This document shows, piece by piece, positions 43,660-52,507 of a DNA stretch of 64,000 nucleotides. Position numbers and translations under genes: made by a program. This DNA comes from Streptomyces sp. NBC_01224 (GTDB taxonomy: Bacteria; Actinomycetota; Actinomycetes; Streptomycetales; Streptomycetaceae): positions 3,224,001 through 3,288,000 of the forward strand of contig NZ_CP108529.1 of NCBI RefSeq assembly GCF_036002945.1, given 5' to 3'. How positions within the stretch are numbered: the first letter of the stretch is position 1; each line of letters begins with the position of its first letter. Below the pieces are notes generated by a model, which was not told the origin of the DNA, did no database searches, and worked only from the letters and a program-made list of their open reading frames with translations.

Positions 43660-45291
43660 TCACTTGACCTTGATCTGCTCGTACACCGGGACGCTGAACT
43701 GGTTCAGCGACACATTGGTGATCCGGTCCGAGTGACCGGCGCTGCCGTTCTGGTACCAGAGCGGGATCACGGGCATCTGCGCGACCAGGACCCTCTCCGC
43801 GTCCTGGAAGGTCGAGACGGCCTTGGCCTTGTCGGACTCGGCGTTGGCCTTGTCAACGAGGCCGTCGAACTGCTTGTTGCTCCACTTGCCGTCGTTGGAC
43901 GAGGCGTCGGTGTAGTACACCGGCTGCAGGAAGTTCTGGATGAGCGGGTAGTCCATCTGCCAGCCGGCCCGCCAGGCGCCGGTCAGCTTCTGCTGGGAGA
44001 CCTGACTGCGGAAGTCGGCGAAGGTGCCGACCGGGGCGCCGACACAGGCCTTGTTGTTGCCCATCACCTTGTTGATGCTGTTGCAGACGGCGTCGACCCA
44101 CTCCTTGTGGGAGCCGGTGTCCGCGTTGTACGAGATCTTGAGCCGGCCGCCGGGGATGCCGCCGCCCTCCTGGATCAGCTTCTTGGCGTTCGCCGCGTTG
44201 TATTCGCAGGGTGCGCCGCACAGCCCCTTCTTGAATCCGCCGTCCACGCCGAGGACCGGGGAGGTCCAGTCGGAGGCGGGGGTGCGGGTCTTCTGGAAGA
44301 TCTGACCGGTGATCTGATCGCGGTTGATCGCCATCGACAGGCCCTGGCGGACCTTGATGCCGCCGGGGGTGTCCCACTTCTTGACGTAGAAGGGGAAGGC
44401 GAGCGTCTGGATGATGCCGGCCGGGGTGTTGATGTACCGGTCGCCGAGGTCCGCCTTGACGTTCTTCAGCTGCGCGGCGGGCACATCGTCGACGAGGTCG
44501 AGGTTGCCGGCCGTCAGGTCGGTGTAGGCGGTGTTGTTGTCCGTGTAGACCTTGAGGTCGATGCCGCCGTTCTGTGCCTTGTCGTCCCCGGGGTACTTGT
44601 CCCACTTGCGCAGGTTCATCGACGAGCCCTTGGTGTACTTGTCGATGGTGTACGGGCCGTTGCCGATCGGCTTGGACACCCAGGCGGCGTGGTCGGTGAA
44701 GAAGGCCCTGGGCAGCGGGGCGAAGGCCGGGTAGCCGAGGGTGTCGGGCCAGAGGGAGAACTTCTGCATCAGCTTGACCGTGAAGGTCTTGTCGTTGACG
44801 AGCTTGAGGCCGGAGAGCGTATTCGCCCTGGCGCTGCCCGACTCGGGGTGGACCTTGCTGTATCCGTCGATATAACCGAAGAAATAGGCGTTCTTCTGAT
44901 TGTTCTTCAGCAGGGCCCCGTAGTTCCAGGCGTCCACGAACGACTTCGCGGTGATCTTCTCGCCGTTGCTGAAGGTCCAGCCGTCCTTCACGGTGATCGT
45001 GAAGTTCTGGTTGTCCTTGGTTTCGATCTTCTCGGCGAGCATGTTGGTGGCCGCGCCGGTCTTCGGGTCGTACCTCTTGAGTCCCCGGAAGATCATGTCG
45101 AGGACCTTGCCGCCCTGCACCTCATTGGTGTTCGCGGGCTCCAGCGGGTTCTGCGGGTCCCCCCAGGAGGAGCTCACGATTCCGTCGGCACCACCGCCAC
45201 CACTGCTGCTGCCCCCTCCGCCACATGCCGTCGCCGCCAGGGCGACGGCCACCGCACATGCGGCCCACTTGGCCTGTGTGGCTCCGCGCAT
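43660..45291 (-). CDS. Oligopeptide-binding lipoprotein (OppA/DppA-like, cassette A)
   Basis: A 543-residue SBP_bac_5 family protein. The signal peptide MRGATQAKWAACAVAVALAA ends in lipobox AATAC; the mature part starts with Gly/Ser-rich linker. Family motifs are KRYDPKTG, FTVKLMQKFSLWP and GNGPYTIDKYTKG. It binds peptides outside the cell for the cassette A permease. GAGGAGG precedes the ATG. It is first in the operon, with the promoter in the intergenic region to 46073. It is distinct from, but related to, the cassette C protein. Confidence 0.93.
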   Translation of the reverse strand: MRGATQAKWAACAVAVALAATACGGGGSSSGGGGADGIVSSSWGDPQNPLEPANTNEVQGGKVLDMIFRGLKRYDPKTGAATNMLAEKIETKDNQNFTITVKDGWTFSNGEKITAKSFVDAWNYGALLKNNQKNAYFFGYIDGYSKVHPESGSARANTLSGLKLVNDKTFTVKLMQKFSLWPDTLGYPAFAPLPRAFFTDHAAWVSKPIGNGPYTIDKYTKGSSMNLRKWDKYPGDDKAQNGGIDLKVYTDNNTAYTDLTAGNLDLVDDVPAAQLKNVKADLGDRYINTPAGIIQTLAFPFYVKKWDTPGGIKVRQGLSMAINRDQITGQIFQKTRTPASDWTSPVLGVDGGFKKGLCGAPCEYNAANAKKLIQEGGGIPGGRLKISYNADTGSHKEWVDAVCNSINKVMGNNKACVGAPVGTFADFRSQVSQQKLTGAWRAGWQMDYPLIQNFLQPVYYTDASSNDGKWSNKQFDGLVDKANAESDKAKAVSTFQDAERVLVAQMPVIPLWYQNGSAGHSDRITNVSLNQFSVPVYEQIKVK

Positions 45292-46073
45292 GGAGTGCCT
45301 CCTCGTTGTGCTCCGTCTCACGTAGGGTCAAATATCACCGCATAACGAATGTTGCGCACATTTACTCCACCCATTCGGGCGCAGAAGAGCCGCCTCGAGT
45401 GGCGCTGGAGGGTCGGGTTCGCACAGACCAGCGACGAACCCGCCGCGTTCGACCTCGTGGCCTCCGACCTCGCAGCCTCCGACCTGACGGTCTCCGGGCT
45501 CACCGACAGCCTCGCAGCGGCCGGACCGAACGCTCCGACCGCGATCTGCTCCACGCGGATCGAAGCGCGGGCATACGTCTGGAAGTTGGCCGGAGCATCG
45601 CCTCCGGACGCTGCGGGACTCCTGATCGTTCACCTGGGCGGGGTGCTGACGCCGCCCACTCCGACAAGCAGGATCCCGCTGCGGCCCGGAAGAAAAAACG
45701 GCGCCGGAGGCTCCCCTGCTGCGGCCCGGCAACGTGGGCTCGCCGACCCACACAAGGACTGGGGCGATAACGACCGCGCATCGAACGCGCATCGACCACG
45801 CACCCACTTGACTGGATGTACGAATTCCGAGACACCGGCGCCCGAATAACGAACTCATTGCCGGATTTCTCCCGAATGGCCGCAAACGCGCCCCCGAAAG
45901 AAACAAACGGAGGCAAAGATACGCCCATCCAAAGGTCATGAGTTGGCCAATTTCCCAAAGAGCGCCTCAAGGGGGACGGACATTCATTGACCCTGCATGA
46001 ATTGCGTTGAAAAAGTCCGGGTAGCCCGTAGGTGTGCCTGCGGAGTCCTTCGACCCTCCGGGCCAGGAGCACC
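45292..46073. other. Divergent intergenic region between cassette A and bldKA
   Basis: 782 bases holding the promoters of the cassette A operon (-) and bldK (+). The first ~60 bases upstream of the binding-protein gene are AT-rich (around 45330-45360, AAATATCACCGCATAACGAA). A 166-codon open frame (45349-45849) lacks a ribosome-binding site and has an odd composition; I do not call it a gene. The last ~200 bases before bldKA are also AT-richer. Confidence 0.45.
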
Positions 46074-47102
46074 ATGACGATTCCAACCCCGAACGCAGCC
46101 ACGCCCCTTGAGGACGCGGACGCGAACACGCAGCAGGCGCCGGCCCCTTCGGCCCTCAAGGGCGGCGACGGCCGTTCGCCGGGAAAGCTCGCCTGGCGGC
46201 GCTTCAGGCGCGACCGCACCGGCATGATTTCGGCCTATGTGGTCATCTTCTTCTTCCTGGTGGCCGTCTGCGCGCCACTGATAGCCAAGGTGTACGGCAA
46301 GGATCCGTACACGACCTACGGCCAGGACCAGGAGGGCCTGCTCAACGACTTCGGCTTTCCGGTCAAGCCCAACGGCGGCATCAGCGGCGACTTCTGGTTC
46401 GGCGTCGAACCACAGCTCGGCCGTGACCTCTTCACCTTCCTCGTCTACGGCATCCGCAACTCGCTGTTCATCGCCGGCATCACGACTCTCCTGGTGACTG
46501 TCCTCGGCATCGTGATCGGCGTCACCGCGGGATATCTGGGCGGAAAGACCGACTACTTCATCGGCCGGGTCATCGACATCCTGCTGGCGTTCCCCTCGAC
46601 GCTGTTCTTCATCGCGTTCTGGCCGGTCCTCATCAACATCCTGGTCTCGCCGGAGGAAGCCACCCCTATCTGGCTCACCGTCACCAGCCTCATCCTGGTG
46701 ATGACCGCGTTCGGCTGGGCGTCCATCGCCCGACTCCTGCGCGGAGAAGTGCTCGCCCTGCGCGAGCGGGAGTTCGTCGAGGCCGCGAGAGTGACCGGCG
46801 CTTCGCCGGCGCGGATCATCTTCAAGGAACTGCTGCCCAATCTGTGGACGCCGATCCTCATCCAGGCGACCCTCGCTCTTCCCATGTTCGTGACCGCCGA
46901 GGCAGGACTCGCGTTCCTCGGCGTCGGGCTGACGGCGAAGACGCCCGACTGGGGCGTGATCCTTCAACGCGGCGCCGACGTCTACCAGGACGACATCACC
47001 TTCATGCTCTTCCCGGGGGTGTCGATGGTGGTCTTCGTCCTCGCCTTCAATCTCCTCGGTGACTCGGTTCGCGACGCTCTCGACCCGAAGACCAAGCGCT
47101 GA
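46074..47102 (+). CDS. bldKA: BldK oligopeptide importer permease BldKA
   Basis: A 342-residue OppC-type permease. A polar ~45-residue N-terminus (MTIPTPNAATPLEDADANTQ) is followed by six membrane segments. The EAA loop lies in EAARVTGASPARIIFKELLP and the end is GDSVRDALDPKTKR. AGGAG precedes the ATG. The gene order permease-SBP-permease-ATPase-ATPase matches bldKA-E of S. coelicolor, where the importer takes up an extracellular peptide signal needed for aerial hyphae. The symbol rests on this order and the Streptomyces context. Confidence 0.85.
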   Translation: MTIPTPNAATPLEDADANTQQAPAPSALKGGDGRSPGKLAWRRFRRDRTGMISAYVVIFFFLVAVCAPLIAKVYGKDPYTTYGQDQEGLLNDFGFPVKPNGGISGDFWFGVEPQLGRDLFTFLVYGIRNSLFIAGITTLLVTVLGIVIGVTAGYLGGKTDYFIGRVIDILLAFPSTLFFIAFWPVLINILVSPEEATPIWLTVTSLILVMTAFGWASIARLLRGEVLALREREFVEAARVTGASPARIIFKELLPNLWTPILIQATLALPMFVTAEAGLAFLGVGLTAKTPDWGVILQRGADVYQDDITFMLFPGVSMVVFVLAFNLLGDSVRDALDPKTKR

Positions 47103-47177
47103 CAGCTCTTCCCGGACCGGAGCGACGGGGCTCCGCCGGATCGTTCGTACCTCTTCATCGACCAGGGCAGGTTGCCA

Positions 47178-48965
47178 ATGTCTCTCTCCCGCAGAAACTT
47201 CGTCATCGCCACATCCGTCGCGGCGGGCGGCTCCCTCGTTCTCTCCGCGTGCAGCAGTGGTGACGCGGGCGGAGGCGGCAGCAAGGACACGCCGCACGCG
47301 GGCGCCACCGAGTACACGGGTGCCACCGTCAAGATCGGCACCAAGGAAGACTCGGTCGGCCCCGCTCCGGAGGTTCCCGGCGCCAAGAAGGGCGGGACGA
47401 TCTACGGCGTCTCCGAGGACGACTTCTCGCACCTCGACCCGCAGCGCATCTACTTCGCGTTCAACTCCTCCGGTGCGATGATGTTCGCGCGTGGTCTCAC
47501 CGGCTACAAGATCGACATGAAGGGTTCCCTGACCCTCGTCGGCGACCTCGCCACCGATGTCGGCACCGCCTCCGCCGACAACAAGACCTGGACCTTCACG
47601 CTGAAGGACGGGATCAAGTGGGAGGACGGCAGCGAGCTGACCGTCGACGACGTCCGCCACGGCATCGAGCGCGCCTGGGCGCCGTTCATCACCGAGGGCG
47701 CCGCCTATGTCCAGCAGGCGCTCACCGGCAAGGGTGACTGGCGCAAGGGCTACGAGGGTCCGTACGGCGGCAAGCACCTGGACTCGATCGTCACCGACAA
47801 GGCGAAGAAGACGATCACCTTCAAGCTGGCCGAAGCCCGCCCGGACTTCAACTTCACGCTGGCCATGAGCTCCTACGCGGCCACCCCGGTGAAGCTGGAC
47901 ACCAAGGAGAAGTACGACAAGCAGCCCGTCTCCTGCGGTCCGTACATCGTCAAGCACCGTTCCATCGACAAGTCGATGACGCTGACACGCAACAAGCACT
48001 GGGACCCGGCGACCGACCCGATCCGCAACGCCTACCCGGACAGCTTCGAGTTCGAGTTCGGCCCCACCTCGCTGGAGTCCACTGACCGCTTCATCGCGGA
48101 CCAGGGCAAGGACCAGCAGATGGTCTCCATCTACAAGTCCGTGCCGGCCGAGCGCATGCAGAAGGTGCTCACCGACCCGGAGCTGAAGAAGCGCACGTTC
48201 AACGGTCTGCTCACCGGCACGTACTACTACGCCATCAACTGCAAGCGCACCACCGACGTCGAGGTGCGCAAGGCGCTCAACACCGCCTGGCCGCTGGAGC
48301 AGATCCGCAAGATCTACGGTGGCCCCTCCGCGGGCGACTACGCGACCACCATCCTCAGCCCCGACATCCTGGGCCGCGAGGAGTTCGACCTCTACGGCAA
48401 GCTGAAGGCGCCCCAGGGCGACGCCGAGGCGGCCAAGGCGATCCTCAAGAAGGCCGGCAAGCTCGGTCAGAAGGTCGTCTACGCCTACCCGCAGAGCCCG
48501 ACCTACGACAAGACCGCCGTCGTCATCGAGAACGCGCTCAAGAGCGCCGGCTTCAAGCCGGTCATCAAGGCCGTGGACTCGGGCTCCTACTACGACCAGA
48601 TCCAGCAGGTCGACAACAGCTTCGACGTCATGTGGTTCGGCTGGTCCCCGGACTGGCCGACCGCCTACACGATGATCCAGCCGCTCTTCGACAGCGCCTC
48701 CGTCGGCAACGGCCAGAACAACGTCTCCCAGGCGAAGGTCGACTGGATCGACGCAGCCATCAAGGAGAACGTCGTCATCAGCGACCAGAAGAAGGCCGGT
48801 GCGGCCTGGGCGGCGCTGGACAAGCGGATCATGGACGAGGTCGTCCCGATCATCCCGGAGACCTTCCAGCGACGCTTCTACCTGTACGGCTCCAAGGTCG
48901 GCGGCGCCATGATGGACCCGCAGTTCTCCGCGACGCTGCTCTACAAGACGTACGTCAAGGCCTGA
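47178..48965 (+). CDS. bldKB: BldK oligopeptide-binding lipoprotein BldKB
   Basis: A 595-residue SBP_bac_5 lipoprotein. The N-terminus MSLSRRNFVIATSVAAGGSL combines a twin-arginine motif (SRRNFV) with a lipobox (LSAC), so it may be exported by Tat and then lipidated. Family motifs include RGLTGYKIDMKG, FTFTLKDGIKWEDG and SCGPYIVKHRS. It captures the extracellular signal peptide for BldKA/C. Only a weak Shine-Dalgarno precedes the ATG. A hairpin follows the gene. Confidence 0.88.
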   Translation: MSLSRRNFVIATSVAAGGSLVLSACSSGDAGGGGSKDTPHAGATEYTGATVKIGTKEDSVGPAPEVPGAKKGGTIYGVSEDDFSHLDPQRIYFAFNSSGAMMFARGLTGYKIDMKGSLTLVGDLATDVGTASADNKTWTFTLKDGIKWEDGSELTVDDVRHGIERAWAPFITEGAAYVQQALTGKGDWRKGYEGPYGGKHLDSIVTDKAKKTITFKLAEARPDFNFTLAMSSYAATPVKLDTKEKYDKQPVSCGPYIVKHRSIDKSMTLTRNKHWDPATDPIRNAYPDSFEFEFGPTSLESTDRFIADQGKDQQMVSIYKSVPAERMQKVLTDPELKKRTFNGLLTGTYYYAINCKRTTDVEVRKALNTAWPLEQIRKIYGGPSAGDYATTILSPDILGREEFDLYGKLKAPQGDAEAAKAILKKAGKLGQKVVYAYPQSPTYDKTAVVIENALKSAGFKPVIKAVDSGSYYDQIQQVDNSFDVMWFGWSPDWPTAYTMIQPLFDSASVGNGQNNVSQAKVDWIDAAIKENVVISDQKKAGAAWAALDKRIMDEVVPIIPETFQRRFYLYGSKVGGAMMDPQFSATLLYKTYVKA

Positions 48966-48986
48966 CGAACGGCCCCCGCGGGGCGC

Positions 48987-49013
48987 GGGCGGCTCTCCAC
49001 CGGGGAGCCGCCC
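48987..49013 (+). promoter_or_regulatory. Hairpin between bldKB and bldKC
   Basis: A 9-bp perfect stem (48987-48995 with 49005-49013), extended inward by one wobble and two more pairs. It lies 22 bases after the bldKB stop. It probably sets a higher level of BldKB than of the permease and ATPases. Confidence 0.72.
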
Positions 49014-49057
49014 ATTCCCCTCCTCCCTCTCGGCATCCGTCAGGAAAACCCACTGCC

Positions 49058-50038
49058 ATGCTGCGCTTTCTTCTCCGCCGCGTCGTCGGCGCCGCGGTCA
49101 TCCTGCTGATCATCAGCGCCCTAGTCTTCGTTCTCTTCTACACCGCCCCGCGCGACCCCGCCCGGGTGGCCTGCGGCAAGGTCTGCACCCCCGAGACACT
49201 CGCGCTGGTACGTCACAACCTGGGGATCGCCGACTCGATACCGGTGCAGTACTGGCATTGGCTGCAGGGAGTCTTCGTCGGCCGCGAATACCAGTCGTAC
49301 GGACACTGCCCCGCGCCCTGTCTGGGGTACTCGTTCATCAACCGCGAGCCGGTCTTCGGCACCATCGTCGACCGCTTCCCGACCACCCTCTCGCTCTCCG
49401 TGGGCAGCGCGTTCGTCTTCGTCATCTTCGGCGTCGGCACCGGCATGCTGGCCGCGGTCAAGCAGGGCAAGCTGCTCGACAAGGTCGCGTCCTCCGCGTC
49501 ACTTGTTGCCTCCTCGCTGCAGATCTACATCGTCGGCGTGGTCGCCATGTACTTCCTCACCGACCAGCTGCATCTGCTGGACCGGCCGAGCTACACACCG
49601 TTCACCGAGAATCCCGGCGCCTGGTTCTCCGGGCTCCTGCTGCCCTGGCTGGTCCTCTCGGTCATCTTCACGGCCAACTACACACGCATGGCCCGGTCGC
49701 AGCTGGTGGAGTCGCTCAGCGAGGACTACGTACGGACGGCGCGGGCCAAGGGCCTGTCCCGGCGGACCGTCTTCTTCCGGTTCGCCTGGCGTGGGGCCAT
49801 GGGTCCGATCGTCACCATCTTCGGCCTCGACCTGGGCGTCCTCCTCGGCGGCGCGATCATCACCGAGAAGACCTTCAGCCTCCAGGGCATCGGGGCGCTC
49901 TCGGTCAAGGCCGTCAACACCAACGACCTGCCGACCCTGCTCGGCGTGATGATGGTGGCCGCCGCCGCGATCGTGATCCTCAACATCGTCATCGACGCCG
50001 TCTACGCCCTCATCGACCCACGCGTCCGCCTCGCCTAG
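49058..50038 (+). CDS. bldKC: BldK oligopeptide importer permease BldKC
   Basis: A 326-residue OppB-type permease. It begins MLRFLLRRVVGAAVILLIIS, has six membrane segments, an EAA loop RTARAKGLSRRTVFFRFAWR and ends ALIDPRVRLA. It contains a longer periplasmic loop with four Cys (VACGKVC, GHCPAPCLG) that could form disulfides outside the cell; the OppB of cassettes A and C lack this cluster. It follows the bldKB hairpin after 44 bases. Confidence 0.87.
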   Translation: MLRFLLRRVVGAAVILLIISALVFVLFYTAPRDPARVACGKVCTPETLALVRHNLGIADSIPVQYWHWLQGVFVGREYQSYGHCPAPCLGYSFINREPVFGTIVDRFPTTLSLSVGSAFVFVIFGVGTGMLAAVKQGKLLDKVASSASLVASSLQIYIVGVVAMYFLTDQLHLLDRPSYTPFTENPGAWFSGLLLPWLVLSVIFTANYTRMARSQLVESLSEDYVRTARAKGLSRRTVFFRFAWRGAMGPIVTIFGLDLGVLLGGAIITEKTFSLQGIGALSVKAVNTNDLPTLLGVMMVAAAAIVILNIVIDAVYALIDPRVRLA

Positions 50039-50049
50039 GGAGAGATCCA

Positions 50050-51075
50050 GTGAGCACCCCCTTCCTCTCCGTACGCGATCTGCGCGTGCACTTCTCCACC
50101 GAAGACGGCATGGTCAAGGCCGTCGACGGGCTGTCCTTCGATGTGGAGAAGGGCAAGACCCTCGGCATCGTCGGTGAGTCCGGCTCCGGCAAGTCCGTCA
50201 CCAACCTGACGATCCTCGGCCTGCACCACCCCGACCACACCGAGATCGAGGGCGAGATCCTGCTCGACGGCCAGGATCTGCTGGCCGCCTCGGAGCGGGA
50301 GCTGGAGCGGCTGCGCGGCAACAAGATGGCCATGATCTTCCAGGACGCCCTGGCCTCGCTCTCGCCGTACCACACCATCGGAAAGCAGATCGGCGAGACG
50401 TTCCGCAAGCACACCGGTGCCTCCAAACGGGACGCCCGGGCCCGGGCTGTCGAGATGCTCACCAAGGTGGGCATTCCCCAGCCCGATCTACGGGTGGACG
50501 ACTACCCGCACCAGTTCTCCGGCGGTATGCGCCAGCGCGCGATGATCGCCATGGCGCTGGTCTGCAACCCGGCGTTGCTGATCGCGGACGAGCCGACGAC
50601 CGCACTGGACGTCACCGTGCAGGCCCAGATCATGGACCTGCTCAAGGACCTCCAGCAGGAGACCGGCACCTCGATCATCTTCATCACCCACGACCTCGGT
50701 GTCATCGCCGACATCGCGGACGACGTGCTGGTGATGTACGGCGGCCGGTGCGTGGAGCGCGGCACCAAGAAGGAGGTGCTGCGGGCGCCCCAGCACCCGT
50801 ACACCTGGGGTCTGCTGGGGTCCATGCCGAGCCTCGAAGGGCCGGTCGACGTGCCGCTGTCGCCGATCCCCGGTTCCCCGCCGAGCCTGCTCAACCCGCC
50901 GACCGGCTGCCGCTTCCACCCGCGGTGCACGTTCACCGAGCAGGTCGGCGGCAACCGCTGTGCGACCGACCAGCCGCCGCTGGAACTGGTGGCCGGGCGC
51001 GGGGCCGCCTGTCACCTCACCGCGGAGCAGCGCACCGAGTTCTTCGCCGACTTCGCCGGCACCCGGCCCAACTGA
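50050..51075 (+). CDS. bldKD: BldK importer ATPase BldKD
   Basis: A 341-residue OppD-type ATPase from GTG with AGGGAGAG upstream. Walker A is GESGSGKSV, the signature [15 protein letters not shown], Walker [13 protein letters not shown]. The C-terminal Cys motif is [15 protein letters not shown]. It follows bldKC after 11 bases, so the two are probably co-translated. With BldKE it powers the importer. Confidence 0.88.
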   Translation: MSTPFLSVRDLRVHFSTEDGMVKAVDGLSFDVEKGKTLGIVGESGSGKSVTNLTILGLHHPDHTEIEGEILLDGQDLLAASERELERLRGNKMAMIFQDALASLSPYHTIGKQIGETFRKHTGASKRDARARAVEMLTKVGIPQPDLRVDDYPHQFSGGMRQRAMIAMALVCNPALLIADEPTTALDVTVQAQIMDLLKDLQQETGTSIIFITHDLGVIADIADDVLVMYGGRCVERGTKKEVLRAPQHPYTWGLLGSMPSLEGPVDVPLSPIPGSPPSLLNPPTGCRFHPRCTFTEQVGGNRCATDQPPLELVAGRGAACHLTAEQRTEFFADFAGTRPN

Positions 51076-51101
51076 CGTACAAGAGACGGGACTTCCCTAC
51101 G

Positions 51102-52187
51102 ATGAGCAGCACAGATCCCCTCCTGGACGTCTCCGGACTCACCAAGCACTTCCCGATCAAGGCCGGCTTTCCGATCCGGCGGACGGTCGGCGCGGTCCAG
51201 GCCGTCGACGGGCTGGACTTCACCATCGCCGAGGGCGAGAGCCTGGGCCTGGTCGGCGAGTCCGGCTGCGGCAAGTCGACGACGGGCCGGCTGATCACCC
51301 GGCTCCTGGAGCCGACGGCCGGCACGATCTCCTACCGCGGGCAGGACATCACCCACGCCTCGCGCAAGCAGCTGGCCCCGGTCCGCTCCGAGATCCAGAT
51401 GATCTTCCAGGACCCGTACGCCTCGCTGAATCCGCGCCAGACCGTCGGCAAGATCATCACGGCGCCGATGGAGATCAACGACATCAACCCGGCGGGCGGC
51501 CGCGAGGCGCGCGTAAGGGAGCTGCTGGAGATCGTCGGACTCAGCCCGGAGCACTACAACCGCTTCCCGCACGAGTTCTCCGGCGGCCAGCGCCAGCGCA
51601 TCGGCGTGGCCCGCGCGCTCGCCCTGGAACCGAAGCTGATCGTGGCCGACGAGCCTGTCTCGGCGCTGGACGTGTCGATCCAGGCCCAGGTGGTGAACCT
51701 GCTGCAGAAGCTGCAGAAGGAACTCGGTATCGCGTTCCTGTTCATCGCCCACGACCTGGCCGTCGTACGCCACTTCTCGCAGCGCGTGGCGGTCATGTAC
51801 CTCGGCAAGATCGTGGAGATCGCCGATCGCGAGGACCTGTACGGCAACCCGCGTCACCCGTACACCAAGGCGCTGCTCTCCGCCGTGCCCGAGGCGACCG
51901 CCGACGACACACCGGCCCGTGAGCGCATCCGCCTCGCCGGCGATGTGCCGTCCCCGGTCAACCCGCCGTCGGGCTGCCGCTTCCGTACCCGCTGCTGGAA
52001 GGCGACGGACAAGTGCGCGAGCGAGGCGCCGCCGCTGGTACGGGTGGAGGGCAGCCGGGACGGACATCTGACTGCCTGCCACTACCCCGAGGACTCCCAG
52101 TCCGTGTCATCCGTCCCGAAGGCCCGTACGTCCTCGGACGGGCCGAATCTCGACAAGACCACCGAAGGCCCCAAGGCCGGGGCCTGA
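51102..52187 (+). CDS. bldKE: BldK importer ATPase BldKE
   Basis: A 361-residue OppF-type ATPase. Walker A is GESGCGKST, the signature [15 protein letters not shown], Walker [13 protein letters not shown] and the Cys motif [13 protein letters not shown] disordered C-terminal tail of about 25 residues is rich in Ser/Lys. It is the last bldK gene; two hairpin terminators follow at 52333-52362 and 52456-52490. Confidence 0.88.
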   Translation: MSSTDPLLDVSGLTKHFPIKAGFPIRRTVGAVQAVDGLDFTIAEGESLGLVGESGCGKSTTGRLITRLLEPTAGTISYRGQDITHASRKQLAPVRSEIQMIFQDPYASLNPRQTVGKIITAPMEINDINPAGGREARVRELLEIVGLSPEHYNRFPHEFSGGQRQRIGVARALALEPKLIVADEPVSALDVSIQAQVVNLLQKLQKELGIAFLFIAHDLAVVRHFSQRVAVMYLGKIVEIADREDLYGNPRHPYTKALLSAVPEATADDTPARERIRLAGDVPSPVNPPSGCRFRTRCWKATDKCASEAPPLVRVEGSRDGHLTACHYPEDSQSVSSVPKARTSSDGPNLDKTTEGPKAGA

Positions 52188-52332
52188 CACCCCTGGCCCG
52201 GCCCCGGGGGCGCCCTCACGGACACGGACCCGATCGGTCCGCGAACCACGGGGCTCCCCCGGCCCAACGAACCGAGCGTGTGCGCCCATTGACCCGAGCC
52301 GCCTGCGAGCCCGGTTCCGGGAAAACGGGAGA

Positions 52333-52362
52333 CGCGCCCGGAACCGATCGGCTCCGGGCGCG
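52333..52362. terminator. First terminator after bldKE
   Basis: A 10-bp stem (52333-52342 with 52353-52362), with three further pairs after one mismatch near the loop. It lies about 145 bases after bldKE. It shares the core CGGAACCGAT with the next hairpin. Confidence 0.7.
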
Positions 52363-52455
52363 TTCGCGTGCTCGCGCGTCGATCAGGATGCGTGTCGTCC
52401 AAGGGTATTGACGCGCCGTCATGGACGCGGAGGGTGACGGCACGCCGGCCACGAA

Positions 52456-52490
52456 GGAAGGCCCGGAACCGATACGGTTCCGGGCCTTCC
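52456..52490. terminator. Bidirectional terminator between bldK and cassette C
   Basis: A perfect 16-bp stem (52456-52471 with 52475-52490) with a 3-base ATA loop. It lies just before the cassette C OppF stop at 52508, separating the converging bldK and cassette C transcripts. Confidence 0.88.
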
Positions 52491-52507
52491 GTGTCACACG
52501 CGCCGTA

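Noticed and set aside
45349..45849. A 166-codon plus-strand frame between cassette A and bldKA
   Set aside because: There is no ribosome-binding site, the composition is unlike the neighbouring genes, and no motif is recognised. It overlaps the expected promoter of the cassette A operon.
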